Below, one piece after another: positions 56,641-64,000 of a stretch of DNA of 64,000 nucleotides. Every line of letters starts with the position of its first letter. Position 1 is the first letter of the stretch. The stretch is from NCBI GenBank assembly GCA_035578905.1, contig JAQJVL010002522.1, forward strand, positions 30,216-94,215. Reading direction: 5' to 3'. The position numbers and the translations under genes were made by a program. The DNA comes from Stictocephala bisonia. Taxonomy: Eukaryota; Arthropoda; Insecta; Hemiptera; Membracidae. The notes beneath the pieces were generated by a model. The model ran no database searches. It was not told where the DNA came from and saw only the letters and a program-made list of their open reading frames with translations.

Positions 56641-57624
56641 ATTCCACACAACATTTGTTAGTTCACTTAAATACTTCAACTGTATCAATATTTCACCTCT
56701 AGAAAAAGGCCATTCGGACCATTTTCTGCTTCATAAAGAGAAAATCCTGTAAGTCAACCTTTCACCATCATTCTTACTTTTCCTTGTTTGTATACATTTC
56801 AGGCTTATGTAATTTTCGAGAAGAGTGTTTTGGAATTTTTTCTGCATTATCTTCCGTTGCTTCACCACTGTCTCTCACTATTATTGAACTTCCCTTTGTC
56901 AAAACACATACTATCTTTCTACAATGTAACATTTCCTATAACTGCATTAAGATTTTCAATGTCTTGCATGTTGAATTCAAATTGGAAATGTCATTCAATA
57001 AATTTTAAAAAAAGCCTAAAAGAATTGCTTGCTGACAAGGATTTTTACAGCGTTCGCTCTTTTGACCTTAAACACCAGTATACGATTTAACACTTCTTCA
57101 TACATAGACAATAAAACATTTTCAGTATTATATATATAATACTGATTTAATACTGGTACAAATTATATATATATTTCATGGTTATTTATGTGAAGATGAT
57201 TAAAAATCTTGTTTTAATTGTTCATTTTAGATTGTAACTCTTTCCATGTATTTTGACGTTTGCCAATGCACGTACTGTCAGTATTCTGTGAGGAATTGAA
57301 AAACATTTTGATTCGATTTGAGCTATGAAGTAGTACAGAGAAATTGCTGACAATAATTTAATTAATTGTAAAATGACTGTTCTTTTATAGTATCCAATAT
57401 CAATGATCAAAAATAGTTGAACATAGTTCAATTCATTTCCATGCAGTTTTATTCCCAAATATATGAGAGTTTTTAATTAATTTAAAATGTTCCTATATAA
57501 AACGACCACATTTTTATACAACGCCACTCAGTTTTGATTTTTCAACATTTTAAATCACTTTATTTCATACCTAATCCATTGTATCTAAATGTATATTATA
57601 ATTTCTAGATTTAAGTTTTTTTAC
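56641..57624. other. AT-rich host DNA, nothing recognised as a gene
   Basis: Includes a block at about 57005-57150 (TTGCTGACAAGGATTTTTAC) that is inverted at about 59010-59170, and a TATATATAA tract near 57130. Short ORFs have no recognisable content. Confidence 0.45.
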
Positions 57625-59115
57625 CAGCCATCTACTTTATTTACACTTATGTTTTTTTATATATAATCCTGTTGTAATTTGAAATGTTTATTGAACTCAC
57701 TTGACAGTAACCCCACATCCTTAACTAACTGTACATAGAGGTATTATCACAGTCTAATATACACAGTAGTGAAACTTACTCTAGAAAATAATACCAACTG
57801 GCAGACACTAGCGATCCTAGTGGTCGTAACGCAGAGCTACGGCATCTCACCACTAGATAGCATGGCAGTTTACTTATGTTGCAATACGATTAATTGAATG
57901 TACATATTTAAATAAAATATTTTATTTACTTACTGGCTGAGCTTCGCTACTGTATTATAATATTAAACTGTGGTTTATCATAAAATAACTACAAACTGCA
58001 CAGCATGAAGACTTATTGTTTCTTTCATCAAACATTCTTGGATTAGTACATTTTGAAGAATTAAACATAGTTTATTATTCATTATATAAATGGTTAAAGA
58101 CCAATTAAAATAGAGATAGTTTTCATGAACCACGATATAAACTTAGGTGTCTTATTCGTACTAAACCAAACCCATATCTTATATTAGTTAACTTTAAACT
58201 TCTTATAACATACTATCTCATGTTTCTTAAACAATTTTCAATGTTTATAGGTCAAACTCTTATTTAAAGATTATATAATACTTGTTGAAAATGAGATAAA
58301 ACCATGACAACAATTATGTAGTTCGTATCTGAATGAACAATCAGACCTGGTTGTATACTCCATGTACTGTCTCCCATTATGTACATTAACCACACAATGG
58401 ATCTGATGATTGGAGTTGTATTAAACTTGCACACGTCACAGTCAGTATTTGCCAATGAAATCTATTGTGACTTCTGACGGTTTCAAAACTCAATATTCTC
58501 ATGTTCCAACTTTAGTATCTAATATTACTTCCAATGCTGTAACCTTACATAAATATTTAGTTTATTATAATCTTGTATCTAATCTTATAATACCAATTTT
58601 AATTTTATTCATATGTATTATTTTTTTTTTTTTTTTTAACGCTCATATTTATTAACTGATAAGCAGGTATCTACTTGAAATGTTGAAAAAACGACTATTA
58701 AGTTAAAACAGTCAAAATTCAACTACGTATTAAGAATATAGGTTTTTTTAAATATTATGCGTAGCTCCTGAAATGTTTACTTCTATTTTTTGAGACGGTC
58801 ACATTTCTTCCAATTTTAATCACCATTCTAATATTAATAATAAAATATGTATATGATGTTCTCTTTAACAACGGATATTTACTATTTTTTACTGAAGATG
58901 TGGCATCCTAAGTTGTATACCACATTACTAGTCATAGAGATACCACTTAGAATTCCACATCACAGCATGGTCGAAACGTCTGGTTATCTTGAATATAATG
59001 TAGATAGCATCTTTACATAAAAAAACAAATATCTATATAATACTGAAAATATTTTATTATCTATGTTTAAAGAAGTGCTAAATCATCTACTGGTGTTTAA
59101 GGTCAAAGAATCTAA
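57625..59115 (-). repeat. right arm of the 1.5 kb host inverted repeat
   Basis: Inverted copy of 44090-45612. It includes a tRNA-like SINE head (about 57785-57868, minus) and, near 58950-59000, a decayed family-1 hammerhead block whose first core box has mutated (CTTAGAA). Confidence 0.75.
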
Positions 59116-59599
59116 CGCTGTAAAAAGCCTTGTCAGCAAGGAATTCTTTTAGGATTTTTTTTAATTTATTAAAGTACGTTTATAATTTGAGGCCGATTTA
59201 CACATTAGCGAGCATTTTATTAATAATCTTGATGCAGTTATGGAAAATGATACGGTGGAGAAAAATAGTTTGTGTTTTGAAACAGGGAAGATCAATCATG
59301 GTTGGTTTTTAGTGGTGACGAAAGGTAAGATAGTGTAGAAAAATTCCAACAAATTCTTCTCGAAAATTACAAGGGTCTGAAATATATAGAAACAAAAAAA
59401 TATATATAAAGAAATATATAGAAAGTAAGGTTTTTTATTGTGCGGGGTTAACTTACAGAATGTTCTCATTTTGAGGCTAAAAATAGTCCAGATGGCCGTT
59501 TTCTAGAGGCGAAAGATTAATATGGTAAGTCAACTAAGAAATGTTGTATGTAATTTATTCCAGTTTATTTTGTACTAATTACTTATCAAACAATCATCA
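59116..59599. other. AT-rich host DNA, nothing recognised
   Basis: No gene or clear repeat, apart from the small inverted match to 57005-57150 at its start. Confidence 0.45.
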
Positions 59600-61438
59600 T
59601 TGTTTTAAGCAGTGTAGAATAGCAATACAGTGAGTGACTTTCTTCTATTTTCAATATGAACTCCACTTTAGCTCTGTTGTAAGTACTTGATTATGTTATC
59701 TTGATTAGATTTGATAATTATCAACCGAACATTTTTTTATATTTTTCACATTGTTTCTAGGGTTTTTCTCTGGTCCTAACTCTAACTGTTATACAATAAT
59801 ATGATTAAGGCAATGATGAGTTCCATGTGACTACCTTAAGTATATAGGTAGGACCTTAAAAACTTACCGTAGGACTGACTGTTTTCTTGTTAAAGAACCG
59901 TACCTTTAAATGGTTTAGTATTTACTTTAAACATTAATTCAGCCTTCATTAAAAACCCATTAAATTTTCTTAAGGTGTATAAGTGATTAAGAAAGACGTC
60001 ATTGAATAAAATGGTACTACTACCAATCGATACACGTTCAGTAGTGATATCTCTTTCACCTATTCAAGAAAAGTGGAGAGGACCCTCTCTACCACCAATA
60101 CGGAGGTGAGGATATTAATAAAGTACACTCATGGAAAATATATACAATTGCATTTGATATATTGAAATTTTATTTATTTTACTTACTAAAATATTTTGCC
60201 AATTTATTTTTAAAATTACAATAAACATGAATAAGGTACATCCCACATGATTTGTAATGTATTTTATAAGGTTACACTCATGTAGACTATTTAGTGCGTC
60301 AGAATTGCATCGACATGCCAATAAAGTAGCTCATGTCAAGTCGAGACATTCATTAAATAAAGAATAGTATACTGTTCATCAACTTCTTCAAGTTCTGTTG
60401 ACCTGCAATTCTTAGAAGAGATAACTCTTAAAATCCCTAGTTACATAATCCCTGACTCATTAAGCTACCATCAAACTGTTTATTTTGTACTCAAACAACC
60501 ATTATTGTTTTAAACAATGTAGAATAGCAATACAAAAAATTACTTTGTTCTATTTTCAATATGAACTCCACATTAGCTCTGTCGTAAGTACTTGACTATG
60601 TTATCTTGATTAGATTTGATAATTACCAATCGAGTATTTTTTTACATTCTTCACATTGTTCCTAAGGGTTTTCTCTGGTCCTTAACTATAACTCTTATAC
60701 AATAATACGATTAAGGCAATGATATGTTCCATGTAAGGTGATCTTCAGATTCGGGAAAGCAATAACAATATTTAAACAAAAGGTGAGCAGCTATATAAAT
60801 TAAATATTTCTGTGCCATCTGTGCCAAGTGCTTCGAGAGAGAGATTTCTTTTCTTTGTCAGATTAGCAATTTAGGAGTGGCTGAAGACAAACGAAGGTGA
60901 TTTTGACTTGTAACAAATTTTTTTGAGTTTTTGAAGATAATTAATAGAAATATATAACGTAAGTTATAAACAATTTGTAACTTTTTAATTTAAATTATGA
61001 ATATTGAGACTCTTAAAGCTCACACAGTGTGGTTTATTTATTATTAAATTAAATTTTATTTGCTAATATACAAATTACTTATTCACATAGACAAAATTTA
61101 AATGATCTACTTAGTTTCAGTCAATTTCAGTAAAGATGAATATTCTCGTATTGTTATACTGAGGTTTTTGAGAGAGAAAAATAACTATGTTCTATTCGTA
61201 AATCTCCATTCCTTAAGCTATAAAAGGATCTAAAACTTCCTTCAATACATAGGCTGGCCTCAGATATGGAAAACCAATGTTGACATTTAATCATAAAGTG
61301 AGCTTATACATAGATTAGATATTTCCGGGCTGTCAGTTTATATTTTTACCAAATACTATAAAGAAATGACCTTCTAGTTTTACTCCGGATGATAAAAATT
61401 AAAGGGTTTTGGTTATTTTAACAAAACATAGATTATTT

Positions 61439-61852
61439 CCGATTTTTTTTTTTCGGAACTAAATTCCGAAATAGTTTTTTCGGAACTCTCCGGAATAGTT
61501 TTGTTTAAAATACATTATTAAACAAAACTATTCCGAAATAGTTTTTAATAATGTATTTTCAGCGAATAAAAGAAGAGAAGTAACAGACAATAGGAATTAA
61601 CCAATAATATCACAGCAGCCGCCATTTTGACGATTCCAGGCAATGGGGTCACGTGATCATAGGCCTATAAATTGAGTTGTTGAACACCGTTCTCCATTCT
61701 TTTGTGAATCCCTCTGGTCTGAGGAAGGTGAGCGTGGTTCACCGAAATCGATCACCATAATATTTGTGCATTTTGTGCTTGTATTGTAGTATATTTGTGC
61801 ATTTTGTGCTTATATTGTAATAAATTTGTGTTGTGTGACGTTTACTTGTACT
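61439..61852 (+). mobile_element. 414-bp hammerhead-bearing insertion with 11-bp target duplication
   Basis: ATAGATTATTT occurs at 61428-61438 and 61853-61863, and the inverted paralogue near 55745 lacks the insert. The insert begins with local inverted repeats (CGGAACTAAATTCCG), has a CCTATAAATTGAG TATA-like site (about 61665), then the family-3 hammerhead motif, two 31-bp GTGCATTTTGTGCTT repeats and a terminal AATAAA. It looks like a noncoding retroelement derivative, possibly Penelope-related. No ORF is present. Confidence 0.6.
61715..61757 (+). ncRNA. hammerhead-like ribozyme motif, family 3 (inside defined insertion)
   Basis: TGGT, CTGAGGA, A, stem II GGTGA/TCACC, GAA, ATCGAT (2-bp stem III), C, ACCA. 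All core boxes are intact. Stem I is 4 bp. This copy is not in a full foldback, so it shows the motif in what is probably its ancestral element. Confidence 0.6.
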
Positions 61853-62830
61853 ATAGATTATTTATAAAGAAAATATGAATATCATATTTGAAATAAGTTT
61901 GTTTAAATATTTTATATTGAAAATATGTGATACATTAAAAGTTGAATATGGGAACTGTAAGTTTATTTAATTTATGGATTATTTTTCACAAAATATTCCA
62001 AATGATCTAAATTTTAATTGTGAAATATATTTAGTGACAAATTTTTTTATTACATACTTTGCATTTTATTTAGAAATATCTGTTCCTTAAATTCTTAGTT
62101 CAAAATTGATTTGTATGCTACTGCTTAACGTAGAGGATAGTTTAAAAAGCTTCATTTTAGATTCAGCCATTATAGAGTACATAGAAAACACATAACTCTT
62201 AATAAGAATCTTATTTAGAAACTACTAGAGTATTGTTGGTTTAAGAAGGGTACTTTGTATGAAATATTAGTTTACTTACAAAGGTTGAAATATTAGGTAA
62301 TTTACAAATCAAGGCTTACATGTATAAATGAAAAAACTTACTCGATAATTGGTTGAATAGTGACAGACATAAAATTTTAAAGGTTAAATATTACATTTTG
62401 AGCGTAAGTAGGGTGGACATTCTATCTGAATCAATAGCTTAGTAATAGTAATAGTATTTTTGACATACTATAAATTATGAGACAAAACTTAACAGAATCA
62501 TGATAAAAATGTAAGCATCTACGGAGTAAAACCAAGTAGTAATGAGTCATTGGTACTTTATATTTACTATCAGTATTTACCAATGTAATAGTGTAAAGAG
62601 ATATGTACTACCTGGACTCGCAATTACATGGAATGGTTTTTACATTTTATCAAGCGGCAATTGAAAATAAATCCTCTCATTGAACAAAACACAATTTTAA
62701 ATTTTGAAATGATTATATTTTAGAAGCATCACAAACCATTGTTATACTTCTTTTGGATTAACAATATTTCAGATATGAAAGAAACAAATCGTATTAAATA
62801 ATTTAACGAATGTGTTTCGATTAGTTAATT

Positions 62831-63180
62831 CTCCTGTGCAACGTGCGGATGGCAGGGTCAGCACTGTTGTCAGCCACTCTTATTCCTACCCAAGTCCTGA
62901 AGGATAAACATAGCAATTTTTATTACAAATTTACAAATTCATATGTGGGAACTGCCTTGTGAATCATTGCTGCCTGGAGAAAGCGATCTATAATACTGTA
63001 ATACTGTTTTCTCTGTGGTGGGTCCCAGAATGATCAACTCTCTAGAAACAAGATAGGGAAGGAGAGGGGATTTTAATTTGTCAGTGGCTTTCCCATTCAT
63101 ACTCTTCAAATAAGAATTATAATGAAAACTATACATTTTTTACAGTTCAATACATTTTTTTTTTTTTAACTAAACGATGT
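62831..63180. other. host repeat remnant, nothing recognised
   Basis: Reverse-complement match to the unit-1 region around 35100-35400 (TAGAAACAAGATAGGGAAGG). Short ORF without recognisable content. Confidence 0.5.
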
Positions 63181-63253
63181 TAGTAGTGTAGTATGCCGGT
63201 TCTGGGACAACCTTGGACTTTGTACCCGACCTTATCAGCAAGGTTGCCGACCT

Positions 63254-63361
63254 TATCACCACGTGTTGACCCCAGAGGTCAACTTTACTATTGTTTACTA
63301 GTAAGGTCGTTGACCTTTCATTGATAATCACCACGTGGTGACCTTGAAGGTCAAGTTTACT
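63254..63361. repeat. 72-bp-spaced duplication with AGGTCA and CACGTG sites
   Basis: ATCACCACGTGTTGACC ... AGGTCAACTTTACTA (63254-63289) is repeated with variation at 63326-63361. Each copy has an E-box CACGTG and nuclear-receptor-type half sites, the second as the everted pair TGACCTTGAAGGTCA. Could be regulatory or just part of a repeat. Confidence 0.4.
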
Positions 63362-63508
63362 ACGAGCACGTGGACCCCCCGCGACGTTGTCCTAGGTCAG
63401 TGTTGTTTTGGTGTGACGTCACGCCGTTTTCGCGCTCTTTCATCTGACGACGTCACGGCGTATTTATTTAATTAATTGTATTTATTTAATGCTGTGGCAA
63501 AAAGTGTT

Positions 63509-63585
63509 GGTGGTCGGTGCCGGGATCGATCTGAGAACCTTTCGTTTGTGAGACGAAGTCGATACCACTGCGACACAGTGACACA
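63509..63585 (-). repeat. tRNA-Val(CAC)-like SINE head
   Basis: Minus strand: A box GTCGCAGTGGTATCG; anticodon arm TTCGT-CTCACAA-ACGAA with U33 and anticodon CAC; B box like GATCGATCCCGG. Acceptor ends do not pair, so it is a SINE head and not a functional tRNA gene. The body may extend leftward over the GC-rich 63370-63480 segment. Confidence 0.5.
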
Positions 63586-63859
63586 CCCGAGAGGGTAACG
63601 TAAGTAGCGGCAGAAGAACGTGTGTGGCTTCGCTCGCTTCGCTCGAGCCACGTTATACTACATGAAATGTATTTTTAATTCGTATTTAATATAGTATTAA
63701 TTTGTTCAGGTGTGAAAAAAAAAATCCGTTGGTTTGTCGTCTGCTCCTCAGCTGATGTACTGCCATATGAAAGATGCAAAAAAAGTCTGTTTTTCTTTAT
63801 ACTATATAAAATGTACCAACTGTTTTTTCGCAGTGTTACCAACTCACACGATTAATTGC

Positions 63860-63860
<1 letters not shown>

Positions 63861-63917
<57 letters not shown>
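63861..63917. repeat. poly(A) plus (AT)n microsatellite between direct repeats
   Basis: Fourteen A then about 22 AT dinucleotides, flanked by 23-bp direct repeats with two mismatches (CAGTGTTACCAACTCACACG at 63832 and CAGTGCTGCCAACTCACACG at 63922). The rest to 64000 is AT-rich with nothing recognised. Confidence 0.8.
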
Positions 63918-63920
<3 letters not shown>

Positions 63921-64000
63921 AGTGCTGCCAACTCACACGATTTTATAAATTATACTATAGTAAATACATATACGATTATTAAATTATACTATATTAAATA

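Larger units (their letters stand above)
59600..62830 (-). repeat. inverted host repeat (partner of 54788-56640 and of the tandem unit)
   Basis: 59600-60890 is a reverse-complement mosaic of unit 1 between about 35620 and 36720 (for example ACGGAGGTGAGGATATTAAT at 60101). 61330-61438 and 61853-62810 are the reverse complement of 54788-55850. The insertion at 61439-61852 interrupts it. No gene is seen. Confidence 0.7.

Noticed and set aside
63509..63585. Functional tRNA-Val(CAC) gene
   Set aside because: Anticodon arm and A/B boxes are tRNA-like, but the acceptor ends do not pair and the B box is imperfect; better called a SINE head.

Overview
The window is AT-rich animal nuclear DNA. An arthropod host is most likely, because it carries an endogenised densovirus (parvoviruses of arthropods and some other invertebrates) and a metazoan-type Polinton-family DNA polymerase. 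I see no convincing host protein-coding gene. Almost everything recognisable is mobile or viral DNA, set in AT-rich sequence and short simple repeats.

Layout. 1-12.6 kb: intergenic DNA with probable retroelement tails, a tRNA-like SINE head, a small foldback carrying a hammerhead-ribozyme-like motif (3.0-3.2 kb), one GC-rich block that could be a promoter or first exon (8.8 kb) and a (GA)n tract (10.2 kb). 12.75-30.32 kb: a 17.6 kb near-perfect palindrome flanked by a 6-bp target duplication (TTCGTA). Each 8.7 kb arm encodes an intact 1147-residue protein-primed-type family B DNA polymerase, then a probable two-exon small protein, then an A/C-rich degenerate repeat tract. The two arms meet at two adjacent hairpins, so the centre can fold into a T shape. 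30.33-44.0 kb: a noncoding unit of about 6.5 kb in tandem; the palindrome is inserted in the first copy, and uninterrupted homologues of its target lie at 36.9 and 43.4 kb. 44.0-47.7 kb: further fragments of the same repeats and a 310-bp foldback.

47.75-54.79 kb: a rearranged endogenous densovirus. It has an ambisense arrangement: the C-terminal piece of the NS1 helicase on + converges with capsid genes on -. It also has a second, internally deleted NS region in inverted copies, and five copies of a telomere-like terminal repeat (called R here). Head-to-head and tail-to-tail palindromic junctions resemble parvoviral rolling-hairpin dimers. The capsid ORF (603 residues, with the phospholipase A2 motif) is open. 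NS1 is split in three and carries stops. 54.8-64 kb: host repeats, largely inverted relative to each other, with a 414-bp hammerhead-bearing insertion bounded by an 11-bp duplication, a tRNA-Val-like SINE head and an (AT)n tract.

Most interesting points. (1) A PolB-only element with Polinton-style ends is built as a giant inverted dimer with a parvovirus-like T-shaped apex. (2) The densovirus looks like a frozen concatemer of defective genomes. (3) Three unrelated foldback families share a minimal hammerhead-like core with a 2-bp stem III. Bidnaviruses are known to combine a Polinton-type PolB with parvovirus-derived genes, so finding both classes within 18 kb is notable, but nothing here shows that they are linked.
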